Positions 23,267 to 39,109 of a DNA stretch of 64,000 nucleotides are shown in pieces. How positions within the stretch are numbered: position 1 is the first letter of the stretch; each line of letters opens with the position of its first letter. The notes under the pieces were generated by a model. That model searched no databases and was not told the DNA's origin. It saw only the letters and a program-made list of their open reading frames with translations. Source of the DNA: Ailurus styani (Eukaryota > Chordata > Mammalia > Carnivora > Ailuridae). The translations under genes and the position numbers were made by a program. The stretch covers positions 348,712-412,711 of the forward strand of contig LNAC01000765.1 in the NCBI GenBank assembly GCA_002007465.1. Direction: 5' to 3'.

Positions 23267-24967
23267 CTATTTCTAGCATAGATTGTTTTCATCATGAAGG
23301 GGTGTAGAATTTTATAAAATGATTTATCTGTGTCTATTGAGACATATTTAACCTTTATTCCATTGATGACCTATATTAACTAATTTACTCTGATGCTAAA
23401 TCTATCTTGCATGCTTGAGATAAATCCCACTTGGTCATGGTGTATAATCCTTTTTATATATTGCTGAATTCAATTGGCTAGTATTTTATTGAGGATTGCT
23501 CCATCTATATTAATAAGAGAATGGATTTGTAGTTTTCCTTTCTGGTGATTTCTTTGGTTTTGTTACAAGGTAATACCTCATGGAGTTGGGAAGAGTTCCC
23601 ATCTCTCCTATTTTTTGGAAGAGTTTGTGAAGAATTCTATTAATTCTTCTTTAAATGTCTGGAAGAATTCATCAGTGAAACCACCTGAACTTCTCTTTGT
23701 TGGAAATTGGTTTTTGTTTTGTTTTGTTACCAATTCAATCTCTCTACCTACTGTAAGTCTATTCAGATTTTCTATTCTTAAAACATTTTCAGTAGTTTGA
23801 GTCTTTCTAGGAATATGTCCATTTCATCTAAGTTATCTAATTTGTTGTATACTGTTGTTCATCATATTTGCTTATAATTCTAATTTCTATAGAGTTGGTG
23901 GCAATATCCCCTTTTTGTTCTTGATTTTAGTGATTTCAGTCTTCTCTGTCAATCTAACTGAAGGGTTATCCAATTTGTTGATCTTTTCAAAGGACAATCT
24001 TTGTATTTTTCTGCTTTTCACTATTTCTAGTCTCTATTTCATTTATTTACTCTGATCTTTATTATTTCCTTCCTTCTACCTCCTTTAGGTTTAGTTGGCC
24101 CTCTTAGGTTGTTGATTTGAGATCTTTCCTTTTTTTTAAATGCAGGCATTTACAGATATAAATTTCCCTCTAGGTATTGCTTTAGCTGAGTCATGTGAGC
24201 TTTGGTGTGTTGTCTCATTTTTATTCATCTCAAAGTATTTTCTAACTTCCCTTGTGAGGTTCTTTTTGATCCATTGGTCATTTAGTAGTACATTGTTTAA
24301 TTTCCCCATATGTGTAAATTTCACAAATTTCACTGGCTTTGCTTTCCAATTTCATCCTATTATAGTTAGAGAAAGTATTTTTTATGGTTTCAATCCTTTC
24401 ACATTTATGATGGGTTTTTTTTATGGCCTAGCATATGGTCTCTCCAGGAAAATGTCCCATATACAGTTGGGAAGAATGTGAATTCCACAGTTTTGGGGTG
24501 GAGTGTTCTACAGATATCTATTTTGTCTGGTTGGGTTATAGCGTCATTCGAGTCTTCTATTTCCTTCTTGATCTTTTGCCTAGTTTTTCTATCCATTATT
24601 GAAAGTAGGGTATTGAAAGTTGTAACTATTATTGTTGAATTGTCTGTTACTCTTTATTCTTTCAGGTATGTATGTCTCATATATTTTGAAGCTGTTTTTA
24701 GGTGCATATTTGTTTATAATAGTTATGCATTCCTGATGGGCTGACCTTTTGTCATTACAAGATGTCTCTATCAGAAATAATATTTCTTGTTTTACAATCT
24801 ACTTTGTCTGATATATAGCCTCTCTAACTCTCTTATGGGGGGGTTGTTTGCACAATATATTTTCTTTCCTTCCTTTTACTTTCAATTCATTTATATCTTT
24901 GAATCTAGTGTCTTGTGTAGACAGTATATAGTTGGATCTTTATCCTGCCTGACAATCTTTGCCTTTA

Positions 24968-25138
24968 AAAAATAATTTTTTTGTTGTTTATTTCAGAGAG
25001 AGAAGGGGGGGGCAAAGGGAGAGTTAGATGGAAAATCCCAAGACTCTGCACTGAGTGCAGAGTCTGATGACAGGCTCAATCCCACCCCCGAGATCATGAG
25101 CCAAAATCAAGAGTCGGACTGAGACACCTATGCGCCCC
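24968..25138 (-). mobile_element. Can-SINE, minus strand, diverged
   Basis: T-rich side, GA-rich block, the box gagatcatgagccaaaatca and a degraded head ending tatgcgcccc. Flanked by similar words ttgcctttaaaa and ctctgccttttta. Within L1-f. Confidence 0.82.
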
Positions 25139-25920
25139 TAACCTCTGCCTTTTTACTGGATTGTTTTATCCACTGACATTAAATGTTCTTATTGATATTG
25201 TTAGTTGTGTGTTTGCCATTTTACTTTTGATTTTCTACATTTTGTTCCTGATTCTTCACTTAACTGCCTTCTCTTACATTACGTGAATCTTTCCAGTGTA
25301 ACATTGTAGTTCCTTATTGATTTTTTTCCACCATACTTTTTTGTTATTTTTTTTAGTGGTTTCTCTAGGGCTTATCAGAATACCTTTCAAAATGATACTA
25401 AATTAACCCCAGTGAGATACAGTGTTACTCCTCGATAGCTCAATTTCTACTTCCTCCTTTTTGCACTATTTTTTTGTGCTATTTGGGTCTTTTACAAACC
25501 CAATAATACATTATTATAATTACTACTTTATAAAATTTTCAAAAAGCCAAGAAAAGAAAGAACACATATGTATTTACAGTTCATTATATTTAGCAGGTAT
25601 CTTTTCTAATATTATTACTTTTGAAATATTTATTAAATACATAAGTATTTATTATATATCTGGTTGCTTATGTACATTTTTATTGAAAATGAGGGTAAAT
25701 ATTAGTGGAATAAATGTGTTTTCTTATGAACAAATTGTCAGTTTTGCCCTTTGTCATTTTATCTACTGGGATTTTCATATTATTCTGACCAATTTAAGAA
25801 ATTCTTTTGTCATATTAATTACTGTCATATTTGATTTAATTTTTTCCCATTTTATTTATTTATTTATTTTGCTGTAGTAAGTTAAACTTTTCATTGTTAT
25901 TACTTCAAGCTTTAGAATTT

Positions 25921-26018
25921 TTTTTTTTTTTTCCCCCAGGGGTACAGGTCTGTGAATCATCAGGCTTACACCTTTCACAGCATTCACCAAAGCACAAACC
26001 CTCCCCAATGTCCATAAT
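25921..26018 (-). mobile_element. 5'-truncated young L1 3' end, minus strand
   Basis: About 90 bp: poly-T, then ccccaggggtacaggtctgt through cctccccaatgtccataa, the reverse of the young L1 3' terminus. The flanks share tagaatttttt and tagaaattttt. Confidence 0.88.
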
Positions 26019-27559
26019 AGAAATTTTTTTTTTTTGGTTAAAAAAAAGAAGCATTTATTGTTGATAGGTGGCATTGCATGACCTTGGTTTGAAATTTTCA
26101 TGAATATTACAAAGGCATATCCACTAACTTGTAGTTACAGTAAGAGGCAATGGATTTATCTATGGCAATTAAATATTAATTTATAGAGAAACTTAAAGTG
26201 TGCTCACAATGAAATAGGCACAAAAAAGCTACTTAAAAATTAGGCCCACTATGTCATATGACACATACATAAACCATCTTCTTCAGGAAGAAAACCTAAC
26301 AAGAATTCAAAGCATAATATCCATCATTGTAGTGCTGTTTTTATAAAAACAAATTTAAATCCACAAATGAAAGTCTTTTAAGGTTTACTCATAACAACAG
26401 ATGCCTAAGACCATAATTACATAAAATGTTTTATGTTCTTTTAAATAATAGGTATCTCTTATAATTAGGTTTCTACATCACAGAAAAATTATTTTAAGAG
26501 ACATGAAACAAAATCTAACTTTTAAACAACAGCCAAAGGAAAGATTGGTATCAATGTCCTGGAAGGGTCCTAGACTAGGAAGCAAGAGTCTGGGGTTCTA
26601 ATTCCTCTAACCATCACCTTAATAAATTGTGGTTGTAAGCCCCTCTCTTGTCAAGCTTTAGAAATTTATCCTTTTAAGATCTAGAAGACTTCTGTTTTTT
26701 TCAAGTTGTAAAAATATTTTTCTTATACAATATGCCATAATCCATGGAAACATAACTAAACTTTTTTTCCCCTCCTCTTTGACAGATTAAACCTCTATAG
26801 TACATACTCTGGGTTATGTTAGAGATGCAGTTTTAGTCAGTGAAAATCAGAGACAGAAAATATCTATAGCTATATGCAAAAGATAATTGGGCACATTAAC
26901 TCATTGGGCTTACCACAGCTTTATAAAGAACACTGAACTCTGCATTACTGAGCAGACAACATACTTCAATATATCACTTCAGTAATGCACTGGAATAGTA
27001 GCAACAAACCATTCAAGGTTGTATTTGCCTCTATTTCCACATATGATGACTATTCTGTATATAATACTTAATTCACTTAGATCATATTTTGACAGTGCTA
27101 TGATTTAAATTGATGTTCCTACAAATTGCTTACCAGTTTTCCCAATACTATTTATTTAAAGAAAAAAATCTCTCTTTTAGACTGCAGACATGACAATTAA
27201 ATGCAGTTCCCACTACTAGAAACTGGCAGGAAAAATGATGGTACAAAGGAAAAAAATCGTACAAAGGAAAAAGTAAAAAATAATGGTATAAAAGTAATGG
27301 CATATTATGAAAATAAAGGTATAAAGGATAATGGCATAAAATAAAGGTATAATGGATCAATTAACAAAACTGGAATACAGAAGGCAGATTAGATACATGT
27401 ACTACAATATTAAATTTATTTTAATTGATATTGTACTATGGTTATTAAAAGAGTATTTGTAGTGTTAAGAAACACAAATTGACCTATTTAAGGGTGAAGA
27501 GTCATAACAGATATAGTCTAAAAGGATAAAAAACAAAGGAATGAAAAAAAAAAAACCAC
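26019..27559. other. Sequence without recognised gene; possible MIR inside
   Basis: AT-rich, no exon or RNA gene recognised. A weak MIR-like stretch lies at about 26565-26680 (aagcaagagtctggggttct followed by aagcccctctcttg). A short antisense L1-like phrase (ccagttttcccaatactatt) lies near 27135. Neither is secure. Confidence 0.45.
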
Positions 27560-27561
27560 AT

Positions 27562-27757
27562 TTATGTTTCTCAACTGGGGGTGATTTGTCCCCTCCCAGG
27601 ACATCTGCAATGTCTGGACACATTTTGGGGGGAGTTACTCCTGGCATCTGATTGGTGGAGTCCAGGGATGCTAAGCACCCCACAATGCACAAATCAGCCC
27701 TCACAACAAAGAATGATCTGGCCTCAAATGTCAACAGCGTTGAGGTAGAGAAACCTT
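27562..27757 (+). mobile_element. MER5A-type hAT-Charlie element
   Basis: The text tttctcaactgggggtgat, acatctgcaatgtctggaca, ccagggatgctaagcacccc and acaatgcacaaatcagcccc-like words, ending gaggtagagaaacc, follow the MER5A consensus as I recall it in order and spacing. Near-terminal inverted words (tttctcaac and gtagagaaac) fit a non-autonomous DNA transposon. Ancient and inactive. Confidence 0.82.
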
Positions 27758-27789
27758 GATACAGAGAAAGCAAATAATGGAGGATGTGA

Positions 27790-28060
27790 GATCAACAGTA
27801 GGTGTGCAAAGGTGAGGAGTATATGGGTGTTGTTTTGATTATTCTTTTTTTTTTTAGTTTTCATTTAAACTCCAATTAGTTAATATATAGTATAATATTA
27901 GTTTCAGGGGTACAATATAGTGCTTCAATACTTACATAACTATAGCCAGTGCTCATCACAACATGTGCTTAATCCCCATCACCCCGTTTTGATTATTCTT
28001 AATCTTGTAATTTTTCTGTAATTTGGAAATTACTTTCAAATAAAGTATTTTTAAATTTCT
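27790..28060 (+). mobile_element. Old L1M-type 3' tail, split by a younger L1 end
   Basis: The words agtatatgggtgttg and, beyond the insertion, tgtaatttttctgtaatttg and tcaaataaagtatttttaaa resemble old mammalian L1 3' UTR ends. The match is short and from memory. Confidence 0.45.
27847..27985 (-). mobile_element. 5'-truncated L1 3' end, minus strand
   Basis: Poly-T followed by ccaattagttaatatatag and ccagtgctcatcacaa, an antisense L1 3' terminus. A perfect 15-bp duplication gttttgattattctt lies at 27832-27846 and 27986-28000. Confidence 0.93.
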
Positions 28061-31489
<3,429 letters not shown>

Positions 31490-31494
31490 AATCT

Positions 31495-31925
31495 AGATTT
31501 TAGCCATTCTAACAGGTATGAGGTGATATCTTACTGTGGTTTTGATTTATATTCCATGATGATAAGTGATGCTGAGAATTTTTCCATTGTTGGACACCAG
31601 TATGTCTTCTTTTGAAAAATGTCGGTTTAGGTCCTCTACCCATTTTTCAACCACACTGTTTTTTTGTTTTTTGTGGGGTTTTTTTTTTTGGTGTTAAGCT
31701 TTTTATATAGTTTGGATATAAACCCTTATCAGATATATCATTTGCAAATATGTTCCCCCATTCAGTAGTTGATCATATTATAATAGTAATGTAACTGGGA
31801 CAGATGGTAGCTATACTTATGATGTACATAGCATAATGTATAAACTTTATACTTCAAATTACTAAGTTGTACACCTGAAACTAATGTAACATTCAGTGTC
31901 AACCATACTCAAATAAAAAAAGTAA
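31495..31925 (+). mobile_element. 5'-inverted old LINE-1 (twin-priming type)
   Basis: The left part, about 31495-31765, is antisense ORF2 C-terminal text (ccattctaacaggtatgagg, gtcttcttttgaaaaatgtc). The right part, about 31768-31925, is sense L1 3' UTR (gatggtagctatacttatga, gtacacctgaaactaatgta) ending in an A-rich tail. Inverted upstream part followed by a normal 3' end is the layout produced by twin priming. Confidence 0.72.
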
Positions 31926-31930
31926 CTCTG

Positions 31931-32133
31931 GGGACACCTGGGTGGCTCAGTTGGCTAAGCAGCTGCCTTCAGCTTAGGTCATGATCCCAGGGTCCGGGGA
32001 TCAAGTCCTGCATCGGGCTCCTTGCTCGGCAGGAAGCCTGCTTCTCCCTCTGCCTCTGCCTCTGCCAGCCACTCTGCCTGCTTGTGCTCTCTCTCTCTCT
32101 CTCTCTGACAAATAAATTTTAAAAATCTTTTTT
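31931..32133 (+). mobile_element. Can-SINE, plus strand
   Basis: Head gggacacctgggtggctcag to tail aataaattttaaaaatcttt. The duplication is aaaaaagtaactctg at 31916-31930 and aaaaaagtatctctg at 32134-32148. It entered at the A-tail of the inverted L1. Confidence 0.93.
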
Positions 32134-32433
32134 AAAAAAGTATCTCTGCAGTTACTTTTGTAGTGAAATTATTTTAAAAAAATAAATCTAATTGGACATT
32201 TTAATTCTTAGTAATTTAGTATAATGAACACAGGAGTTCAGCCTGCTTCATGAAGGAACAGAGCTACAGATATCACAATAAGTACTTGAGAAAAATAAAA
32301 TTGGGCTAATAAATAATGACAGAGTAGGAAGAATGGTGAGTTAGACTATCACCATTTGGCAACATCACAATAAAAACCAATTTAAGCAAGAATCATCAAT
32401 GGATATGAAAACAAGTGGATAAAGTTTGTTGAG

Positions 32434-32634
32434 AGGGGTGCCTGGGTGGCTCAGTGGGTTAAAGCCTCTGCCTTCAACTCAGGTCATGATCTCAGGGTCC
32501 TGGGATTGAGGCCTGCATCGGGCTCCCTGCTCAGCAGGGAGCCTGCCACCTCCTCTCTCTCTGCCTGCCTCTCTGCCGACTTGTAATCTCTCTCTGTCAA
32601 ATAAATAAATAAAATCTTTTAAAAAAAATAAAAT
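32434..32634 (+). mobile_element. Can-SINE, plus strand, young form
   Basis: Full-length SINE with AATAAATAAATAAAATC tail. The duplication agtttgttgag lies at 32423-32433 and 32635-32645. Confidence 0.95.
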
Positions 32635-32789
32635 AGTTTGTTGAGGAAGAATATAGGATTGCCACACAGTCTCCATTAATCACCACTACCAGTTTCTCAT
32701 TAATCATAAAGAGAAAAACTTACCTTTAGAGTACTCTGTAGAACCTGATAGATATCACCTTAACCAAGTGGTCAAAGTTAACGTCATCA

Positions 32790-33115
32790 GCAATGGGACA
32801 AACTAATACCACGTGTCTCCTGAGAGGATGCACTGGGAAGGATACATCACATCTGTGGTATTCCTGCCAAAATGCATCACTTGAATCTAATTATAAGGAA
32901 ACTGTGAAACAGGCTATGAATTCGCTGGCTTCCACTCTTCAAAAAAGGCAAGGTCCTAAAGACAAAGAAAGGCTAAAAGACTGTTGCAGACAAAAGAAAA
33001 CTAAGAAGACATGGTTGACTCCACACACAAGACACTAAATGGAAAAAAAAGTTGCTATAAAGGACAGTATCAGGGCAACTGGCAAAATCTGAATATGGAC
33101 TGTTGTAAATAAAAG
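32790..33115 (+). mobile_element. Old L1M-type 3' UTR-like sequence
   Basis: The words taataccacgtgtctcctga, gtggtattcctgccaaaatg, aagacaaagaaaggctaaa and ttggcaaaatctgaatatgg-like text recall a mammalian interspersed 3' UTR seen with old L1s. The family name is uncertain. The 81-codon frame at 32793-33038 is a chance frame in it. Confidence 0.4.
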
Positions 33116-33154
33116 ACTCCCCAAATCCCTTCTCTTTCTTTTCTCTTTTCTTTT

Positions 33155-33196
33155 TTTTAAGATTTTATTTCTTTATTAGAGAGAGAGAGAGACTTT
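33155..33196 (-). mobile_element. SINE tail remnant, minus strand
   Basis: Only the poly-T/aagattttatttctttatt side and a GA run remain, so this is a severely truncated Can-SINE. Confidence 0.6.
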
Positions 33197-33299
33197 ACCA
33201 AAATGCCCCACCCAGGTCACTAAACAAATAAATAAGCATACAACAATCCACAGAGAGGGGAAGGGGAATCAGATTCTAGAGTTGCTACCGTATATTACC

Positions 33300-34240
33300 T
33301 AAAATGCCCAGAGGGCAACAAAATTCATCAGACAACAACAAAACAAACAACCCAATTCAAAAATGGCCAAACGACTTGAACAGACACTTCTCCAAAAAAG
33401 ATACACAAATGGCTAATAAGCACATGAATAAATGCTCAACATTACTAATCATTAGGGAAACACAAAAATCAAATCCCTATCACTTCACACCCATTACAGT
33501 AACTACTAAAAAACAAACAAGTGTTCTTGAGAATATGGAGAAACTGGAAACCTTGTGCACTGATGGTAAAAATGGAAAATGGTGCCGCCACAGTGGAAAA
33601 CAGAACAGCAGTTCCTCAAAGAGTTACATGGTCCAGCAATTCCACTTCTGGGTATATATCCAAAAGAACTGAAAGCAGAGACTTGAGCATATATTTATTT
33701 GCACACCATGTTCATACCAGCTTTATTCACAATAGACTAAAGGTGGAAACAACCCAAGTGTCCTTCAACAGATGAATGGACAAACAAATGGATAGACAAA
33801 ATAAAATGGATATGGTCTTTTTGTTATACATGAAACAGCAGTAAACAGCACAAGAAAGACTGTTGTTCAGCCCTAAAAAGGAATGAAATTCTGATATATG
33901 CCTGAACACAGATGAACCTGGGAGACAATAATGCTAAGTGAAATAAACCAGTAAAAAAATGACAAATATTTTATGAGTGTACTTGCATGAGGTACTTAAG
34001 AGTAATCACATTCATAGAGATAGAACATAGAACAGTGGTTACCAGGAGTTGGGAGTGAGAATGGGAGTTACTGTTAAATGGGTACAGTATTTCATAAAGG
34101 GATTATGAAAAAGTTCTACAGATAGATATTGATGATATTTTATACAACATAAATATATTTAACACTAATGAATTGTACAATTAAAAATGGTTAAAATAGT
34201 AAATTTTATGGCATGCATATTTTACCACCACCACAACAAA
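33300..34240 (+). mobile_element. L1-g: old LINE-1 3' end, plus strand
   Basis: ORF2 C-terminal remnant (caattcaaaaatggccaaac, cttctccaaaaaagatacac; translated [18 protein letters not shown]) and an older 3' UTR ending with an A-rich tail near 34240. Broken by stops. Confidence 0.85.
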
Positions 34241-34634
34241 AAAATTGCTAGAGGAACAGAGGCCTGAAAACATTAAGTAAGATTAACAACAGATATCTCA
34301 GCAAATTTTAACTAAAAGTTAAATGTAAAATGTTTAATTACTAAACACAAATTTGTTTTCCTTTCATACCTTATCTGATTTGAAAAATTATGGGGTAAAT
34401 ATGCATATAACTGCACTATTGGATCTATAACATAGAACTGTAATATATTTGACAATAACAACACAAAAGATGTGGGTGTGAGCAGTTTCATGGTTCACAT
34501 AAAGTAGTGAACATGGTAAGAGTAAGAACATAGTAATTGTTACCCCGAATGCCATAAAAATAAAGAAAACAAGGAATGGTAAATAAGCAGGTTAACATAT
34601 AGAACTCTATAAATCTATATTTGCTTTTCGTTTT
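34241..34634. other. AT-rich unassigned sequence
   Basis: No repeat family or gene recognised between the old L1-g tail and the 3' end of L1-h. Confidence 0.5.
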
Positions 34635-35039
34635 TTTAATAATTTATTTAAATTAACATATAGCATATTATTATTCAGAGATAGAATTTAGTAATTCACC
34701 AGTTGCATATAACACCCAGTGCTCATTACACCAAGCACCCTCCTTAATGCCTATCTCTCAGTTACTCCATCCCTCTACCTGCCTCCCCACCAGCAATTCT
34801 TGGTTCATTTCCTACAGTTAATAGTCTCTTATGGTTTGTCTCCATCTCTGATTTTGTCTTATTTTAGTTTTCCTTCCTTTCCCCTATGTTCATCTGTAAT
34901 GTTTCTTAAATTTCACATATGAGTGAAACCATGTGATATGTCTTTCTCTGACTTAGTCTGCTTAGCATACTATCCTTTAGTTCCAGCCACCTTATTGCAA
35001 ATGGCAAGATTTCATTCTTTTTTGATGAGTAACATTCCA

Positions 35040-35126
35040 CTATATATATATATATACACACACACACACATATACATACACACACATATATATATGTATG
35101 TATATATATATGTGTGTATATATGTA

Positions 35127-35192
<66 letters not shown>
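35040..35192. repeat. (TA)n/(CA)n compound microsatellite in L1-h
   Basis: About 150 bases of TATATA, CACACA, TATG and TGTG units at the ORF2 site that reads ccactgtatataccaca in L1-a (769-785). All open frames across it are low-complexity artefacts. Confidence 0.95.
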
Positions 35193-35193
<1 letters not shown>

Positions 35194-36721
35194 CATTTCT
35201 TTTTCCATTCATCTCTTGATGGATATCTGGGCTCTTTCCATAGTTTGCATATTATGGACATTACTGCTATTAACACTGGGGTGCGTGTGCCCTGCTGAAT
35301 CACTGTTTGTAACCTTTGAATAAATACTTAGTAGTGCAACTGCTGGGTCCTAGGGTACCTCTATTTTCAACTTTTTGAGGAACCTCCATACTGTTTTCCA
35401 GAGTGGCTACACCAGTTTGCATTCCCACCAACAGAGTAAGAGGGTTCCCCTTTCTTCACCAACATCTCTTGTTTCTTGAGTTGTTAATTTTAGCCATGCT
35501 GACTGGTGTGACATGGTATCTTACTGGATTTTTATCTATATTTCCCTGATGCTGAGTGATGTTGAGCATTTTTTCCTGTATCTACTGACCATTTGTATGT
35601 CTTCTTTGGAAAAATCTGTTTTCATGTCTTCTGTCCATTTCTTCACTGGATTTTCTGTTTTGGGGGTGTTGAGGTTTATAAATTATAGATTTTGGATACT
35701 TTATCTGATAAGTCCTTTATCTGATAAGACACTTGCAAATATCTTCTCCCATTTTGTAGGTTGTCTTTTAGTTTTGTTGACTGTTTCCTTTGCAGTGCAA
35801 AAGCTTTTTATCTTGATGGAGTCCCAATAGTTCATTTTTGCTTTTCTTTCCCTTCCCTTTGAAGATGTATCTAGCAAGATATTGCAGTGGCCGAGGTCAA
35901 AGAGGTTACTGTCTATGTTCTCCTCTAGGATTTTGATGGATTCCTATCTCACATTTACGTCTTCCATCCATTTTGGGTTTATTTTTGTGTATGGTGTAAG
36001 AGAGTGGTCCAGTTTCATTCTTTTGCCTGTAGCCGTCCAATTTTCCTAAAACCGTTTGTTGAAGAAACTGTCTTTTTTCCATTGGATATTCTTTCCTGCT
36101 TTGTCAAAGATTAGTTGACCACAGAGTTGAGGGTCCATTTCCAGGTTTAATAATCTGTTCCACTGACCTAGGTGTCTGTTTTTGTGCCAGTACCATACTG
36201 TTTTTATGACTACAGCTTTTCAATACAGCTTAAAGTCTGTAATTGTCATGCCTCCAAGTTTGGTGGTCTTTTTCAACAATCTTGGCTATTTGGGTTTTTT
36301 TCTGATTCCATGCAAATTTAAGGATTCTTTGTTCCAGCTGTGAAAAATCCTGATGGTGTTTTGATAGAGATTGCACTGAATGTATAGATTGCTTTGGGAT
36401 AGCATAGACATTTTAACAATATTTGTTCTTCCAATCCATGAGCATGGAATGATTTCCATTTCTTTGTATCTTCCTCAACTTCCTTCATAAGTGTTCCAGT
36501 TTTCAGAGTACAGACCTTTTACCTCTTTGGCTAGATTTATTCCTAGGTATCTTATGGTTTTTGGTATAATTGGACTGATTCCTTGATTTCTCTTTCTTCT
36601 GTCTCATTGCTAGTGTATAGAAATGGAATTGATTTCTGTGCATTGATTTTATACCCTGTGACTTTGCTGAATTCCTATATAAGTTCTAGCAATTTTTGGG
36701 TGGAGTCTTTTGGTTTTCCTT

Positions 36722-36922
36722 TTCTTTTTTTTTTTTTTAAGATTTTATTTTTTTGACAGAGAGAAACACAGCGAGAGAGGGACACACAAGCAGGGGGAGT
36801 GAAAGAGGGAGAAGCAGGCTTCCTGCAGAGTGGGAAGCCCAATGCAGGGCTCAATCCCAGGACTCCGGGATCATGACCTGAGCCAAAGGCAGACACTTAA
36901 CAACTGAGCCACCCAGGTGCCC
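36722..36922 (-). mobile_element. Can-SINE, minus strand
   Basis: Poly-T, aagattttatttttttgaca, GA block, gggatcatgacctgagcc, and head ending gagccacccaggtgcccc. The flanks share ttgg(g)ttttc. In L1-h ORF2. Confidence 0.93.
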
Positions 36923-39109
36923 CTTGGGTTTTCTAAAAAGAATATCATGTCATCTGTGAAGAGTGAAAGTTTGACTTCGTTGCCAATTTGGAAACCTTTG
37001 AAACTTTTAGTTCCTTTTCTTCTCTGATTGCTGCGGTAGAACATCCAGTATTATGTTGAACAACAGTGGTGAGAGTGGACATTCCTGTCATGTTCCTGAC
37101 CTTAGGGGGAAAGCTCTCAATTCTTCCCCATTGAGGATGATATTTACTGTGGGTCTTTTGCCATGGCTTTTATGATATTGAGGTATGTTTCCACTATCCC
37201 TACAGGGAGAATGACTTTTATCAATAAAGGATGCTGTATTTTGCCAAATGCTTTTTCTGCATCTACTGAGAGATCATACGGTCCTTACCCTTTCTTTTAT
37301 TTTATGGAGTATCGCAATGAAATGATTTCTGGGTTTGAACCACCACAGCAGCCCAAGAATAAATCCTACTCCATCATGGTAAATAATCCTTTTAATGTAC
37401 TACTGGATCCTATTAACTAGTATCTTGGTGAGAATTTTTGGATCCATGTTCACCAGGGATATTGGTCTGTAATTATTCTCCTTTTTAGTGAGATCTTTGT
37501 CTGGTTTGGGGATCAAGGTAAACTGGCCTCATAGAATGAGTTTGAAGTTTTCCTTCCATTTCTATTTTTTGGAGGAGTCTCTGAAAATAGGTATTATTTC
37601 CTCATTGAATATTTGGTAGAATAACCCTAGGAAGCCATCCGGCCCTGGACTCCTGTCTGTTGGGAGATTTTTGATTACTGCTTCAATTTCTTTGCTTGTT
37701 ATGAGCCTGCTCAGGTTTTCTATTTCTTCCTGTTTCCGTTTTGGTAGTTCATATGTTTCTAGGAATGCATCCATTTCCTCCAGATTGCCTAATGGTGGCA
37801 TATAATTGCTCATAATACTATAATTGTTTGTATTCCTTTGGTGTTGGTTGTGATCTCTCCTCTTTCATTTATGATTTTATCTATTTTGATAAGTCTAGCT
37901 AGTAATTCATCAATCTTATTAAGTCTTTCAAAGAACCAGCTCCTACTCTTGTTGATCTGTTCTTCTGGATTTTTTTTTTATTTCTGTATCATTGATCTCT
38001 GCCCTTATCTTTATTATTTCCCTTCTCCTGCTTGATTTAGAATTTATTTGTTGTTCTTTTCCTTCTGTATAAGGTCAGGTTATATACTTGAGACTTTTCT
38101 TGCTTCTTGAGGAAAACCTGTATTGCTGTATACTTCCCTCTTAGGACTGCCTTTGGTGTATCCCAAAGATTTTGAACTGTTGTGTTTTCATTTTCATTTG
38201 TTTCCATGTATTTTTAAAATTCATCTTTAATTTCCTGGTTGACCCATTCATTCCTTAGTAGAATATTCTTTAACCACAAATATTTGGGGTCCTCCCAAAT
38301 TTCTTTTTGTGGTTGGCTTCAAGTTTCATAGCATTGTGGTCTGAAAATATGCATGGTACGATATCAATATTTTTGTACCAACTGAGACCTGATTTGTGAC
38401 CCAGTATGTGATCAATTCAAGGGAATGTTCCATATGCATTCAAGAAGAATGCGTATTCTGCTGCTTTAGAATGAAATGCTCTGAATATATCTGGGAAGTC
38501 CATCTGGTCCAGTGTGTCATTCAAAGCCCTTGTTTCTCTGTTGATCTGCTTAGATGATCTGTTCCTTGCTGTTAGCGGGGTATTAAAGTCCCCTTCCATT
38601 ACTGTATTATCATCAATGAGTTTCTTTAAGTTTGTTATTAATTGATTTCTATATTTGACTGCTTCCAAGTTAGGGGCATAAATATTTAAATTGTTAGATA
38701 TTCTTGTTGGATAAACCCCTTTCTTATGATATAGTGTCCTTCTTCATCTCTTATTATACTTTTTAACCTAAAATCTAGTTTGTCTGATATAAGGATTGCT
38801 ATTCCAGTTTTCTTTTGATGTCCATTAGCATGATAAATGGTTCTCTACACCCTCACTTTCAATCTAGAGGAGTCTCTGGGTCTAAAATGAGTCTCTTGTA
38901 GATAGCATACCAAAGGATCTTGTCTTTTTATCCATTTTGATATCCGATATCTTTTGATTGACACATTTAGTCCATTCACATTCAGAATAATTATTGAAAG
39001 ATGAATTTAGTGCTATTGTACTACCTATAAAGTCACTGTTTCTGTAGATTATTTCTCTTTCTCTTCCTTTCTAGTCTATGTTACTTTTGGGCTCTCTCTT
39101 TTCTCAAAG

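Larger units (their letters stand above)
22546..25912 (-). mobile_element. L1-f: second old LINE-1, minus strand
   Basis: Diverged antisense ORF2 text from the C-terminal half (acattattaattc-type words) through the reverse transcriptase (tctgtgtctattgagacata region) and endonuclease (gtcccatatacagttgggaa, near 24450) to about 25400. Beyond 25400 the match fades. Interrupted by SINEs at 23141-23266 and 24968-25138. Reading frames are all short. Confidence 0.8.
34905..39010 (-). pseudogene. L1-h ORF2 remnant
   Basis: Antisense pieces in order: endonuclease at 38668-38417 (VMEGDFNTPLTARNRSSKQ, FHSKAAEYAFFLNAYGTF), palm-proximal part at 37813-37562 (LPTDRSPGPDGFLGLFYQIF), palm and thumb text to 36930, and the C-terminus to about 34905. 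A SINE at 36722-36922 and many stops break it. Confidence 0.85.

Noticed and set aside
35040..35303. Frames rich in YIYIYI / VCVCVC / HTHTHT
   Set aside because: Translation of the TA/CA microsatellite in L1-h; no protein meaning.
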